This document shows, piece after piece, positions 1-12,637 of a stretch of DNA of 64,000 bases. The position numbers and the translations under genes were made by a program. The DNA is from Anarhynchus alexandrinus (lineage: Eukaryota > Chordata > Aves > Charadriiformes > Charadriidae): positions 2,413,863 to 2,477,862 of the forward strand of contig VUYV01000088.1 of NCBI GenBank assembly GCA_008711295.1, given 5' to 3'. Each line of letters opens with the position of its first letter. Positions within the stretch are counted from its first letter, which is position 1. The notes beneath the pieces were generated by a model. The model did no database searches, was not told where the DNA came from, and was given only the letters and a program-made list of their open reading frames with translations.

Positions 1-999
1 ATCCAGGGGAATTGGTTTCAGTCAGGTCAGACTCATAGGGCATCAAGTGGGGTTTGATACGAGACTAGGTCAACTCTACATTGAACTATCGAATACACAT
101 CTAAAATAAATCAAAGAGTCGGAAATACTAAAAGTCAGACCCAGTTATTATCACCCTGCCTTTTGATGAAGAAAGGACTGTTCAAAAGCACATGGGCAAA
201 AGCACCCTCAACAATTTGCTGTGGGATTTTTCTCTTTTTAAGCTTAACAGTGGTGCAAGAACGTGTTTTCCCGAGGGGGCAGGGATGTTTGGTTGGTTTT
301 ATTCCTTAATCTTCAGAAAGTGTAGATGAGACAACGTGAAGTAATAATCAGAGCGCGGAACCCTGATCTGAGTAGATCAGACGCTCCGGAGAGCCTCTCA
401 TTGCATTCGGCAAATGCCTACAGTATCTGTCAGAACTGTTTTGTATTAAGCTGCTGCCTGACGTGGCTGGGACGGGACGTCAGAGGAGGTTACAGGACGC
501 TCGATGATATGCATGAGGCCACCTGTTGTATATGGACAAGATAAGATCTGGCGTGCAAGACAGCGAGAGGTATTCCTGTTGTTTCCCTGAATTCTATTCT
601 TTTTTTAATGCAGTTATATTCTTATAGAGAACTATATTTTTATTTTTTTTTCTGGTTTTGTCTTCGTTTGTCTTTCCCAAGCGGCTTGTGCGTGCGTGTG
701 TCAGAAGAAGCCCTATAGTCTTGACTTCTTTTATTTATAGCTTGCTGGGTTAATGTTGTTGCTGTTGATTATTCATAAAGAGTTATTTTATCAAACTGTT
801 TTCATGACAGCTAGGTAAAATTGGAGAGGGGAAAAACTGTATTTCATTATTAATGTGGCCAGTGTGATTTGTAGTGGATGTTGTTGATGCATTTTCCAGT
901 ACATAGAAAAAAAAACCCCACTTGAGCACTTTTTACTCAGTTTCTGAGCTGCTTTCTGCAAATAGGTCCCTTTTGTGAGTCTCTTACTTCTGGGCTACC
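1..999. other. Non-coding stretch, nothing recognised
   Basis: AT-rich to mixed sequence with short T runs near 637-650. Open frames are at most 72 codons and resemble no protein I know. No transposon ends, RNA gene or splice-bounded exon was seen. Confidence 0.6.
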
Positions 1000-1800
1000 C
1001 GCGTGAACCCTGGCTGCAGGCCAGCTGCGGAGATGGACTGCGTAAACAGGGTTGAAAACGTCCCCGTTCAGTAGAATATGACCCTTTGAAGAGGCCCCAG
1101 CTGCTGCCCGCGCCACGGGCAGGCTTGCAGCCCACCACTGGCGTTCGGGTGAAGGTGGTGGGCTCGGCGTCGAGCCTTCCTCCAGGAACCCCGTCGGTGC
1201 TCTCCCTTCCCTTTGCACACCCCGACCTGCTTTTCCTTGCTTTCGAGTTCTTCTGCGTAGTGACACTGGAGAAAAAGGAAAAGAAAATAAAAAAAAGGTT
1301 ATGCTGTGTATATCCCTCAGACTCCTAACCCAGAGGTAAGGGTCTCTCCTGGCTGACTGATGTCCCTTCAGCCAGGGAAGAATTTTAAAGGGTCTGTGTG
1401 GCTCAGATACATCTCCGGCTGACAGCTCTGTTGCAGAGGGTTGTTTTAAATGCGAGTTAACTGTCAACACTGAAGCACACAGCATGAGGAGAAAACTTAA
1501 GTAGTACACTTAAAGTTTGGCCACGGCGTACTTTCAAGCCTTCGTCTCGTGCGCTCTGGGGCACGCCGGAGCCGGGAGCCAGCCAGCCATAGCCGGGCAA
1601 AGCCAACGCCGACGGAGAAGGGAATCTGGAACGAGGTGCTCCCTTCCTCCCACGGGGCCTAAAATGAATGAAGAAATTTGGCAACCTGATTGGCGGGTCA
1701 CCTTTGAGAGGCGGCCAAGTCCTGCGGTGGTTATGGGGCAGATCGTAGCTGCGAAGGCACGCACGCCATCGCCCGCGGCCGCACGATAAACACCGATGTG
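1000..1800. promoter_or_regulatory. Moderate CpG-rich segment, possible promoter
   Basis: Two CpG-enriched patches stand out from AT-rich surroundings: about 19 CpGs by eye in 1000-1260 and about 27 in 1510-1795. The second has a reversed CCAAT box joined to a GC-rich motif (GATTGGCGGGTCA, about 1687-1699) and a cluster of CG-rich words near 1757-1787. CpG clusters with CCAAT boxes are common at vertebrate promoters. I see no TATA box, no clear first exon and no recognisable protein, so direction and target are unknown. Open frames crossing it (up to 190 codons, minus strand) are probably a by-product of high GC. It could instead be a GC-rich segment with no promoter role. Confidence 0.4.
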
Positions 1801-4800
1801 GCAAAGACAAATAGCGGGCGGAAAGGAGAATTTGAATGGGAAGCGAAAGCAGCTTTTGCATGGACGCGTGACTGGAAAATTTAGTAAACCAAGCAAATTG
1901 CTTACCAGAAGCTTAAATAGGATTCCTCTGGTATCCAGCAGGATTCACGATGAGTGAGCGGTTTATAAACCGGCACATCCACAAAGAGAAATAGCTTCAC
2001 TGAAAGCAGCCAGCCAGCGCCTTAGTAATGCACTGAAATCACTTCAACAAATAACTTTTTTTTTTTAAAAAAAATAATACTTTAACGTTCCAGGTTGTTA
2101 GCAGCGTATTTGTGCGGCCTTGAACTTTGCAAGTGTGTTTTAAAGCAAAATATTTAAACAGCATTTTCTGCGTTTGTAAAGTACTGACTTGAAAGTTGTG
2201 TCAGGTCTTGTGCAGGGGTTGATGAATCACCGGTGCCCGAGGCTGCATGGAGAATCCAGGTTGGGCTTTGTTTTCAGGTGTTAGTGATTCATTGGTGGTT
2301 TCTGGGGAAAGAAAGAAACTTGAACTGTGGTCAGGGCAGGTAAAAAAGCCTTCCGGTTCACCTTTTAATCCTGGAAAGTAAAACAGATTTTCAACTAAGA
2401 AAAAAAAAAAAGACAAAACACATAAAGTATTGCATAAAAGCAATAGAGGGAGGATTGCTCTGAACTTGGCAGAGGAGAGCAGTTATCACTTAAAGATAAG
2501 CACTGGGTAAAGGCAGACTTAATTTTGAAGCTTTTTAGGGCAGTGGACAAAGGAGTTGTTTGGCCTGGATCAAAGGTCTGTTCTCTACTGTAGCTTGTTA
2601 ATTGTTGTACTAGATGTTGCTATTTAGGTACCAATTTCGTAACTATTAAGAATTTTTCCAAGAATGATGAAAATGCACCCAATGAGCCTTGCTGGACCAA
2701 TACCACTCGGTATTGCTGTATTCGTGCATATGCAAATCTCCGTGGCGAGGAGAGTCGGGTCTCGCATCCCATGACCAAAGGATCTTTGTCTTCCGTCACT
2801 GGAGTAGAAGTTAGAAGGCGCCCAGAGCAGGGAGACATCTTTCCCTTCTGCTTATGGGTATGCCCGTACCGTAACTGCTGCCAAGTTCTTGAGCATTTGC
2901 CACCTTCTCAGATGGGTTTTGCAGCCCTGGGGTGAGCTGGGTTGTAGAAAGCCTCCTGGGCTATTCCTGTTTGCTCTGCAATGCTCTGAGACCGCAGAGG
3001 GCACTGAATCCGCATTTGGTCTGAGACAACTGATCCCTTCCTCCCTTCTCCGTCAGCCCGATTTGTAACGGCCGGGCTGCCACCAGAACCGAGTTAGCTG
3101 ATTTAAAGGCCCTATAACTGCGGTGGAACCATGTCTTCAGTTTGATGAAGCAAATCATTTGACATTAAATATCGGGGAGGCAATTGGTAGCACCAGCTCT
3201 GACTGAAGTGTTGGTATGAGTCAGCTGTTTGGCACGTATTCATTTTTAATCGTTACTGACATTGCTTTTGGAAAAAAAGATGCGTTTTTCTGCCTGCCTT
3301 GTTTATTATAAACAATGCACATGTTATCCTTGTGAAACAAAAGTAATACGTCTGCCAAACAAAGTGTTGAGAAATTGAAGCTTGACAAATGCAGATAAAT
3401 TCAGAAATTAAGCCTTGCTTTTCAACAGTGAGGGCAATTGACCAAGAGGTCAATATACCAAGAGATTTTCGCACTAAATCTCCATCACTGCTGATTTTTG
3501 TATGAAGATTAGATGCTTCTTTACAAGATACACTATAGATCAAACAATAATCAATTCAGGGAAGTTCTGTGGCTTCTATTATGCAAGAGGTCATGTTGGG
3601 TAATTTCAAAAGATCCCTTCTGTCTGTCTCTATGAAAAAAAGACCATTAAAAAAATCACAGTTTATGTAAAATACAATTCTCCTCTTTCCTGATGCTAAA
3701 TGAATTGCAAAAGCACGTTTGAAGAAATCTGGCAGATTGTTCAGAACACGATTAAGAAATCGCAGCTACGCTGGAGACCAGGAAACACTGTATTTTGAGG
3801 TTAAGCAAATAAAATTTGTTTCTAGTATGATAAATATATATTCATAACCCATGCGGTTATAATTTATCTCCCTATCTAAATCTTAGAGAACATAGTTTTA
3901 GGTAGAGATTCAAAGTCCTGTGTCACTTAATGCATGTGTGAATTGCTCTTTTCTCTCCTGTACGGATCACACTGCAATATCTACTGTAGATGAGCGTGTT
4001 GGGAAGCATATACAGAGCAGTTCTATGGGTTTTCTTTGTTTACTTTGGTTTGGTTTACTTCAGTATCATCTTTGTTGGTAATACCAAGGTCAAAGAAATT
4101 TGCTCTCCAGGTGGAGCATGCTGTGGGGTGAGTAGCGATGCTTTTTCCTGCCCTGGAGTGGGGCAGGATTCCCCTCCACAGCTTCCTGGCCATGGCAGGT
4201 TGCCTTCAGCTGAAGAGCTGGGTTGTTGACTGCCATCTTCATTCAATACCTTTGCTCAATCTTTCAAATATCCAGGACCAAGGCTTTGGAACAGCTTAGA
4301 CAGAGGGCAAGACCTTGCATTAAATGTCCCGTTTGCTAGGAAAGCAAAATAGGAGACACAGAGAAGATATGTTGGACCATCCTTGTGATGGTTGGTGTTG
4401 CTGGGGGTATGCACAGCAACTTGAGTCGTAGCTCACTGTGCCACAACGGCTGTACCCCTTCCCAAGAGCGTTGAGTCTGCCCGTCTCCAGCAGACAGTAC
4501 TTTGTGTCACTGCAGATGGCTCAAAGTGTGTAGTGACTGCGAAGGTGCCTGCTCTGGTCCCTGCTGCCCTGTGCCATGGAGGCCCTGAAGGTGTGCAGGG
4601 GGGTGGAGGACAGCAGTTCTGGCAGAATTCCCTGTGATTTTAGTGTCACTCTGTGCTGGAAAGCAATGGCAGCTCCAGCAAAGTACTGCATAGAACAGGA
4701 TACATGTTACAGCCCCAGCATCTCTTAATTGTTTTTTTTTTTAGTATCTGTTCCAGAGTTCAGGCTGCTGATGCACTAATCTTAAGTTCTTTTTCATTCT

Positions 4801-7800
4801 TCCCCCTATATAACTGTGTAGTCACCTAAAATAGGTTAGGCAGTGCAGCATTCTTTTTATTTTCATTCCAGTTGCCTTTTTGCTCTTGTGCTCCCTCCAA
4901 CAAATGTTTTCTAGAGACAATTTTGTGATGCTTTAGAAAATGCAGAAACCCCACCTCGAATCTGAGAGTAACGTAGGCTAAGGCTCATGATATGAGTCAT
5001 TTTTCTTGGAGACAAAAGACCTAACACTGGTGCAGTACCAGGGATACGTTAAGGACTGTTGTCACCAGCAAAGTAGAGACATCGTGATTATTTCTGCTCA
5101 CGTGTGAGTCCAGGCTGACAATACCAAACGCGTTGATTTTGCAGGACTTGCCACTACAGAACAGCCAGGCTGAGTTTCTTTCTCTCTTGTGCTTCAGAGA
5201 AATTCAAAAAATCATTTTTATTGCCAGTGTCGATGGTTCATCGTGCAGTGTATATGTGATAGGATGGGGTCCACACAGCTCTTATCTTTATATCGTGTTA
5301 GCCAAGTCACAGCACCTCTTCGCATCTCTTCCTCTGCCGTCCTCTTCCTGTCTCTTAGTTTTTCTGTAATTTTTTTGAGCTAGAGACTCTCTCCTGAGGC
5401 AGGTACTCTTTCTTATGTATTCCTGGCATGTCTAGCCCCAGCTGGGATTGTAAGATGCCGCTGTAATACAAACAAACAAATAATAATAACTAGAGATAAG
5501 AAGAAAAAAGTATCCGGCTTGAAATATGGATCCCAAGGTGCCTGACAGAGAGAAAACTAAGCAAGTCTTACACAGAGGTCACTGAAGGAAAATAAATAAG
5601 GATGCTCAGCTGTCAGATTTACAGGCTCCTGAGAAAGCTGCAATTAATAAAATATATTAATTGAGAAGTGTGAAGAAAATCTTAAAGCTTAACACATGGA
5701 AAATGTGTATCTATATTCCCAGAATAAACATTACACTGAGAAAAGGCAAAGTTTATACCGCATACCATAAGCAAGCTCAGAATGACTGTTGTAGCTAAGT
5801 AAAGATTTATGATGCTTTGACATGAGGCACTGAACACATTATCAGTATGTAATACATTAGTCGTTACGCAGTACTTGCAGTGTTTCTAATGGAGTCACAA
5901 ACTTAAAACGTTTTAGTAGCTCAATATGGAATGGCTGCATATGATTATTTTTTTTTTTATCAGTGCAGCTAAAAAGCCTTGAAAGTAACTGTGGTAGATC
6001 TTGAAGCTGTAACTGTTATTTCCAGCATGGACATTTCACTTTTTCAGAACCTTCTGATAGCTGTGGAGGTGGTTTGTTTTTTTTTTTCTCTTCCATCAAA
6101 CACAGATTTCTTGCTGCAGGTAAACATTTAAATTGTAACCTTCCCTACCTTTTATGTGGAAAGAGAGAAGAGGGGGTTGGTATGACCTAACCTTTGCATT
6201 TTTCTTTCAGTCAGTCACAATTTCTTTACTTTGCCATTCCTGAAAAAGTTATTTTATGCAGATGGCAGTTCTGTTTATCATCAGGTTGATTGATCCATAT
6301 ATGTTCCTTATATATTATCTGCCAGTGCCTTCCATTGGTTCAGGATTGGGACTGAAGACTTTTTTAATTAAGTAGATTTTACTTTTTTTTTTTTCATTTA
6401 TTTCCTCAGCTACATGAATTAAGCTCCTTGGAGTGATTTTCGTAGATCCTGTTCCTTAATCCTGAAAGCAGCTTTGTTCTCTCTCGTACCTTAAGTTCAG
6501 TTAAAATATTTGTTGGGAGGGGAAAGGAAAGTTTCAGACTGAAAACAAGGCTTGGGCTCAGCAGCCTGAGGAAAGGATAACGTTTGATCAGTAGGACTTG
6601 ATACTGTAGCGTTGTATGATACAGCTGCTCTCATTAAAAGAAAAAGAGATAGAGAGGTCATACAGATAATGTGTCCATCAGTGTTACCGGTACGCAACAC
6701 ACTTCATTAGGGTACCTATCTCACCGTCTCCTGTCCCAAAATTACTGAGTTGAAAAATGTGACTTCCAGCCGATTTGAGAGCAGGAGTATCAGCCTTAAC
6801 TCTGGATTTCTTCGTGCATTTTAAACGCAGCCCGTAGCATTACTCTGAGTGTGCTTTTTTGTGATGGACTAGTTTTTCGGCTTTTATTTTGTGTCTGACA
6901 TTGGTGCCTGAGCCCTCTGCCTCCCGGTTGCTCTGCTGTTTGACTCTTCCCAAGCATTGCCGTGGTGTTTTTAAGAGTGAATTCCGCTATTACTCCAGGG
7001 CGTTTTCAAAGTCCTTCTTGTGGTCAAGTTCAATTCCATTTATTTTTGACATGTGTTTCCTACTTCAGAGAGCACAGTGCATTGCTTTACATTTCTGTCA
7101 AACTTTGTTTCACAAAAACTTTATGAATCTTCTTCACTGTCCCTCTTGCTGCTACCAAGCACCACAGTCCTTAATTTTTTTTCTATACGTGGCATCACTC
7201 ACAGACGAGGGTAGAGGGTCAGGATGAAACACCTGTACCCCATTGTTGTCATGGTGGTGAATAATTGCTTCTGGTTTATTTTTTATGCTCTTTACCAGGT
7301 GCCATGGCAGGGGATGAGCAGAGGAAGAGAGCAAGGAAGCCAGCAGAAGAAAAGGAAGTCAGTAGATTTTCTGGGAATGGCTTATTTTGCAAGACAAAGG
7401 AAAAAAAAATATTTAGAATATTATTAATATTTAGTATACCATCTTTCTTCCGAGTGATCAGATTCAGAAGTAGAAGTTGCTAAGGTGGAAATAGTGCCAG
7501 GAGGAGTGAGATATGATTATAGTTATGAAAAAGGAAAAATTGAAGGACTGTCATTGAATGCACAGATAGGCAATGACACTTGGGTATAGTAATCTAATGG
7601 CTAGTGCCCGGGCTGAGAAAATAGGAGTTCTTTTCCTAAAACCAGCACTGTGACCTTGAGAAATTTGCTTGACTTCTGGCATTGACACCTCCTTCTGGGA
7701 ATCATCCATCTCACCCATTTAGGACGTAAGGTCACTGGAGTCGAGCGACCTCCTATAGCACTGGGCCAGTGCCCAGCACAGCTGGACTCCCGTTTGGACC

Positions 7801-8095
7801 CCTAGCCATATTAAAAGCAATAATACTTTAATACATTGCCAGCCTGGCCAGGAGGAAATTGGGAACCGCTGCGTGAAAGCTCTGAGCAAAATAACTGCTT
7901 TTCTCCCAGCAAACCACCTGGGAGATTTGTTTTGTTTTGCTTTGATAGCTTCTGACACTGTGTCTTATATTGCGACTTGTCAAATTATGTCAAAATTGTG
8001 ATATGCTGCCGTGTTACAAACCGTATTTATTGCTAATTTCACACTAAAATGTTATTTCATATCACTTCGTAATCTGGTGCCATATTTACTGATTT
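1801..8095. other. Unique non-coding sequence
   Basis: About 6.3 kb of mainly AT-rich DNA with short homopolymer runs, for example a T-to-A run near 2058-2075 and T runs near 5950 and 6075, and a short AAAC-like run near 5468-5478. Open frames are at most 112 codons and unrecognised. No CR1 ends, LTRs, tRNA-like boxes or exon-like conserved peptides were found. It could be intergenic or intronic. Confidence 0.55.
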
Positions 8096-8290
8096 CTGTA
8101 TTCCATCTGGAACTTATCAGCCTTTCCATGATGTCTGCCAGTAGCCCGAAAGTTTCTTTCTTGATCTTCTCTAATACCCTGGGATAACTTCCATCTGGTC
8201 CTAGAGATTTGTTGCTTTTAAGTTGCTCTAGATTATTTTCTTTCTGTCTCGCTGGTGCTGAAATCAGCTCGGATTGTGGTTGTGACATGG
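8096..8290 (-). mobile_element. Old LINE reverse-transcriptase fragment (CR1/L2/L3-like)
   Basis: Read on the minus strand, this encodes a peptide with the motif NKSLGPDGSYPRVLEKIK (plus-strand span about 8160-8215). It matches the conserved NKSPGPDG.HPRVLKE block near the start of the reverse-transcriptase domain in CR1/L2/L3-type LINEs. Upstream, LEQLKS fits the usual residues before that block. Downstream, similarity fades over LLADIMERLISS. The short open frame is about 80 codons, far below a full ORF2 near 900, so this is a dead fragment. I cannot see element ends, and the family within the CR1/L2/L3 group is uncertain. It differs from the younger CR1 pieces elsewhere in the window, which preserve the 3' end instead. 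Confidence 0.6.
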
Positions 8291-8294
8291 GCAT

Positions 8295-9750
8295 TTTTCC
8301 TCTTTTTCGAAAGGCATTTAGAATATACTAATTTATTTTTAGCTTTCTGGGTATCCTGCAGTTTTCTTCAATTTTCTCTTCCATTCCTTCCCATGATTCC
8401 AATTCATGTGATTGAAATTCTTTTGTAATTCTCCATTAGGAATTAGTAAAACAGCAAAAGCAAGAAATTAATGTCCCTAGCCCATGGGGCTTTTCACAAA
8501 GTTAGATGAAATTAAAGCAAAATAATGAGGAGAGACACAACTGAGTTTTTTATATTCTTTGATTTTCCTTTCATAATTTATGTAGTAAATATTTTCTTCT
8601 TTCTCTCTTTTTCTTTTTTCTTTTCTTTTCTTTTTCGAGATATGTGACTTGTTATTCGAGTGAATTTACATACCAAATGGATTTTAATGTTGTTTTGCTG
8701 CTTAGGGTCATGACATGTATTTATTATTTTTGAAACACAAGTAGTTTTAATTATTTTGGTGCTACTCATGTAATTCTGGATAGCTGCTAGCAACTGAACT
8801 TTTACATTTTTGTTCATGTTATTAATAAAGTATTGTTTTTAATTTTATGAAGATTTACTGCTGCTCTTCCATGTAAATTAAAACAATCATTTGCAGCAGA
8901 AATGAAGCTTTCAGTCATACTCCGGGAGAGTCCGTTTCACATTTATTCCAGGTGATATGCTTGTTCTCCACTTTAACCACCCACTTTTATCAGATCAAAG
9001 TTACCTGTGTGGGTAAGTCAGGAGGTTGAATTACAAAAATGTTTCCATTGCCTAAACATCAATAGTCTTGATAGCATCCACTTTTCTGTTAATTCAGGTT
9101 GCCAGAAGAATCTACATCACTTAACATAAACATTGCTGCCTTTTGATCTAATATTCAGTCCTTTCGTGTCTCCACAACCCCAAGAGATAACATGGTGCTC
9201 TGCATCTTTAAAAATACACATTTTAGCATGATGTATCAGCTCCATCGCTTGCACCAAGGGGTAGCCCTTGCAGCTAGAGACACCTTTAATCAGTGGAATT
9301 AATCACTCCGGAAATCAGCAGGAGCGCTTGGGGTGGTGAGTTGCTCCTCGTCATGAGTCAACATAGAAGAACTGACATGTGAACTGAATTTTCTCTTGGA
9401 AACTGTATTTTCACTATTGATCTGAGACTCCAGCTACTGTCCCCTCTGCAAGGAAGGTGGTGTGAGACGTTAGGGGCTTCTCTGGTGTGGAGTGCCCCGT
9501 AGTTGTGCCCCTCAGATTACTGCTCTGTACATTTGTGGTCTAGAGGTAGGAGACATGGTCAGCTAAATGGCAATAGTTATCTCTACTAGTAATAAATAAA
9601 AGTTGTGATTCGTACTATTTGTCACTCACATTTCGGTTTGTCCTTCTGAGGACTCACTGGCTGAAGGACAACAAATTGGTCACATGTTGAACTGTGGTTT
9701 TTTATCATTAAAAAAAAAGGAAGGAAAAGGAATTTAAAGTGGAAGATCAG
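8295..9750. other. Non-coding, with a pyrimidine-rich tract
   Basis: Holds a pyrimidine-rich low-complexity tract at about 8593-8636 (runs of TTTTC/TTTCTC). The rest is AT-rich unique sequence. No coding or RNA gene was recognised. Confidence 0.5.
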
Positions 9751-9755
9751 AAGGT

Positions 9756-10320
9756 TAGAATAGAGTAGAACAGTTGGAAGGGACCTACAATGATTATCTA
9801 GAACAACTGCTGGACCACTTCAGGGCTGACCAAGAGATAAGCATGTTATTAAGGGCATTGTCCAAATGTCTCTTAAACATGGACGGGCTTGGGGCATCGA
9901 CCACCTCTCTAGGAAGCCTGTTCCAGTGCTTGACCATCCTCTTTGTAAAGAAATGTTTCCTAATGTCCAGTCTGAACCTCCCCTGATGGCAGCTTTGAAC
10001 CATTCCCACATATCCTATCACTGGATCCCAGGGAGAAGAGATCAGCACCTCCCTCTCCATGTCCCCTCCTCGGGAAGCTGTGGAGAGCAATGAGGTCGCC
10101 CCTCAGCCTCCTTTTCTCCAAACTAGACAAATGCAGAGTCCTCAGCCTCCTCACAGGACATTCCTTCCAGCCCTTTCACCGGCTTTGTTACCCTCCTCTG
10201 GACACATTCAAGGACCTTCACATCCTTCTTAAATTGTGGGGCACAGAACTGCACACAGTATTTGGACCTTCACATCCTTCTTAAATTGTGGGGCACAGAA
10301 CTGCACACAGTATTCAAGGT
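9756..10320 (-). mobile_element. CR1 LINE, 5'-truncated, minus strand
   Basis: Reverse-complement CR1. The minus-strand frame over 9794-10090 carries the CR1 ORF2 C-terminal signature, including GRFRLDIRKHFFTKRMVKHW and then [11 protein letters not shown]. The 3' untranslated part ends near 9756 with the TTGGAAGGGACC box, but the terminal ATTCTATGAT octamers are gone, so it is older or 3'-eroded. Stops upstream of that frame show ORF2 is broken. The 5' side ends just after a local 52-bp tandem duplication. Its protein remnant differs from the copies at 12.2, 36.2 and 38.6 kb, so it belongs to another subfamily. Confidence 0.9.
10212..10315. repeat. 52-bp tandem duplication inside CR1
   Basis: The unit beginning GGACCTTCACATCCTTCTTA occurs at 10212 and again at 10264, period 52 bp, with essentially identical copies. 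It sits at the 5' (right-hand) limit of the minus-strand CR1. The near-identity of the two units within an older element suggests the duplication happened after insertion, or is an assembly error. Confidence 0.9.
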
Positions 10321-12008
10321 TGTTGCATCGCTGTTTCTTCGCTGGGGACACTTTATGTCTCTTTATTAAAAATTATCCAACATGGTTTATACCTTAAGCA
10401 GAGTCTAAATTAACTTACATTAGGTCAAAGTATCTTATTTCCAAAATCGGTTGTTAATGCTACCTCAGAATACTTGCTGTTATTAATTTACTCTTAAGAA
10501 TGGCAACGGGATTTCACTTCGTTTTTTTTCCTTTGGGTCAATATTTTCTAAATCAACTTTGTTTTTATCCAGATTAAATTTCATTAGAGATCTTTTTTTT
10601 TTTTTTTAAACAGGTTATAAGCATGTAAAGATAAGCTATCTTAAGGAAACTGAAGAAAGTTTTTCAAGGGAAGCACTGAAAGAAGCCTTTGAGATAGTCA
10701 ATACACTAATACTAATAATCTTATTTTTTCAATAGGTCCTGCTCTTTCTCTCTTTCTGAGAAATAATAGTCTATGCAACCTGGGATTTGACAGAGAATAA
10801 CAAAAGCTGTTACTCTGTTAAATTGCAAAGATATTTCAGTATTCCATTATAAAAGCAGCGAAAAAGAAATTAAAAGTAGATGGTTTATTGGAGCTTATAA
10901 AGCTGTTAAAAGGGGGAGGGGGGGAGAGGAAGCAAAGAAAACCCAGGCTAAGCAGAGGTACTTTGGCAAGAGCCTTCTCACCAGTGATGCTGAAGCCTCA
11001 ATGTTGTTACGGAGTTGCAGAAGTGCTGGACTTGCTGGTTTTTGGTAGCGCCGTTGGGTCTTTTGTTCCTAAAGATTTGTTGCTGCAGAAGATTTGCTTG
11101 AGGTGAGCCGAGCTGGGAAAGCTTTGATGGGGCGGCTCCGAGAGAGCTGCTGTGAAATCAGCTGCCAAGGTGGTGGGTGAATTCAGACATCAACCAGTGC
11201 CGCCTTTCTGTCGCTCCGAACCTCTCCACTTTGGTTTCGCTGGCTTCTTCCGCTCCTGAATATGAATTTGGAGAGCGGGTCAGTGGCGGGGCTGGGATTG
11301 CTTTTGGTTTTTACAGTGAAAAACTTTTAATCTTTTACTTTGATCAGGGCATTTTCAGACCTATCCTTTTAGTTCTGCCAGGGCTGACTGAAATCAAAAG
11401 ACACTCTTACTCCCTAAAATTAAAGCACTCATATCTTAAAATAAGATTTCTAAATTTTCCAGATTTCAACTCAAGTATTTCCTCAACAAATTAATATCAT
11501 TTTGCCTTACTGGTCCTTGCAGAGCTAACTCTTGTCTTAGTTTCCCAGTTAACACAACATTTTATGCTCACATGGCGCCTCATATTAGAAATTGGTTATA
11601 GCATCAAATAGAACTGCGCATAAAACATTTTCACATTCGTGTAAATGTAATCAGGCAGTTATAATATGGAAAGTCTGTATTCAAATAAAAATGTTTGCAA
11701 ATATGCAAATATCTGAGGAAGAACTTGTATAATCCTAAGCACTGCACACACCTTGTAGAAGTGGTTGGTATCCACTGAGAAGTACAGTTTCACACCTATA
11801 AATGTTTTTCCTAATATTTGTAGAAACACAAAGTGCTTCTGTACGGATATTTTAGTCTTTTTTTGTGGAGGTTTTAATTAGAGCTATTTTTTTTTTCCTT
11901 GCTGAAAGAAAAGAGGCAAAAAGACCAGATAGTGTATAATTCTGATAATATTTCCAGTGCATTACCCCACCTTGTAATAGCTCTGAGTAAAGAGAGAGTA
12001 TTCTCTCT
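10321..12008. other. Non-coding interval
   Basis: AT-rich unique sequence with a T run near 10590-10607 and a slightly GC-richer part (10960-11300) containing one GC box (GGGGCGG, about 11128). Open frames of at most 105 codons are unrecognised. Confidence 0.5.
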
Positions 12009-12180
12009 CACAGAATCACAGAATCATAGAATGGTCAGGGACAGAATGGTCAGGTTGGAAGGGACCTCTGGAGATCATCTATTCCAACCCCCCCAACAGA
12101 GCAGGGACGCCTACAGCAGGTTGTGCATGACGGCGTCCACGTGGGTTTTGAATGTCTCACCATGGGGCACTTTCCAAACA
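12009..12180 (-). mobile_element. CR1 LINE 3' end, minus strand
   Basis: Begins with CACAGAATCACAGAATCATA, the reverse complement of CR1 terminal octamers, followed by TTGGAAGGGACC and TTCCAACCCCCC. The next part (AGAGCAGGGACGCCTACAGC) fits a CR1 subfamily different from its neighbour. A small internal duplication of AGAATGGTCAGG lies near 12029-12050. It is cut short just where the plus-strand CR1 begins. Confidence 0.85.
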
Positions 12181-12181
12181 T

Positions 12182-12637
12182 AGAGCCACAAGGATGATCC
12201 GAGGGCTGGAGCACCTCTCCTATGAGGAGAGGCTGAAAGAGTTGGGGCTGTTCAGCCTGGAGAAGAGAAGGCTCTGGGGAGATCTTATTGTGGCCTTCCA
12301 GTCCCTAAAGGGGGCCTACAGGAGAGCTGGGGAAGGACTTCTTACTAGGGCATGTAGTGATAGGATGAGGGGGAATGGCTTCAAACTGGAAGAGGGCAGG
12401 TTTAGATTGAACATTAGGAAGAAGTTTTTCACTCTGAGGGTGGTGAGGCACTGGAACAGGTTGCCCAGAGAGGTTGTTGAGGCCCCATCCCTGGAGGTGT
12501 TCAAAGCCAGGCTGGAGGTGGCCTTGGGCAACCTGGTCTAGTGGGAGGTGTCCCTGCCTGTGGCAGGGGGGTTGGAACTCAATGATCTTCTAGGTCCTTT
12601 CCAACCTAAACCATTCTGTGATTCTATGATTCTATAC
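12182..12637 (+). mobile_element. CR1 LINE, 5'-truncated, plus strand
   Basis: Plus-strand CR1 with an open frame (12152-12541 including flank) holding the ORF2 C-terminus: [20 protein letters not shown], a [10 protein letters not shown] segment and [20 protein letters not shown]. The frame ends at the usual place (GGGCAACCTGGTCTAG), followed by the 3' UTR with a TGTGGCAGGGGGGTTGG segment and terminal octamers ATTCTGTGATTCTATGATTC. The intact partial frame and terminal repeats suggest a relatively young insertion. It closely matches the subfamily of the 36.2-kb copy. Confidence 0.95.
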
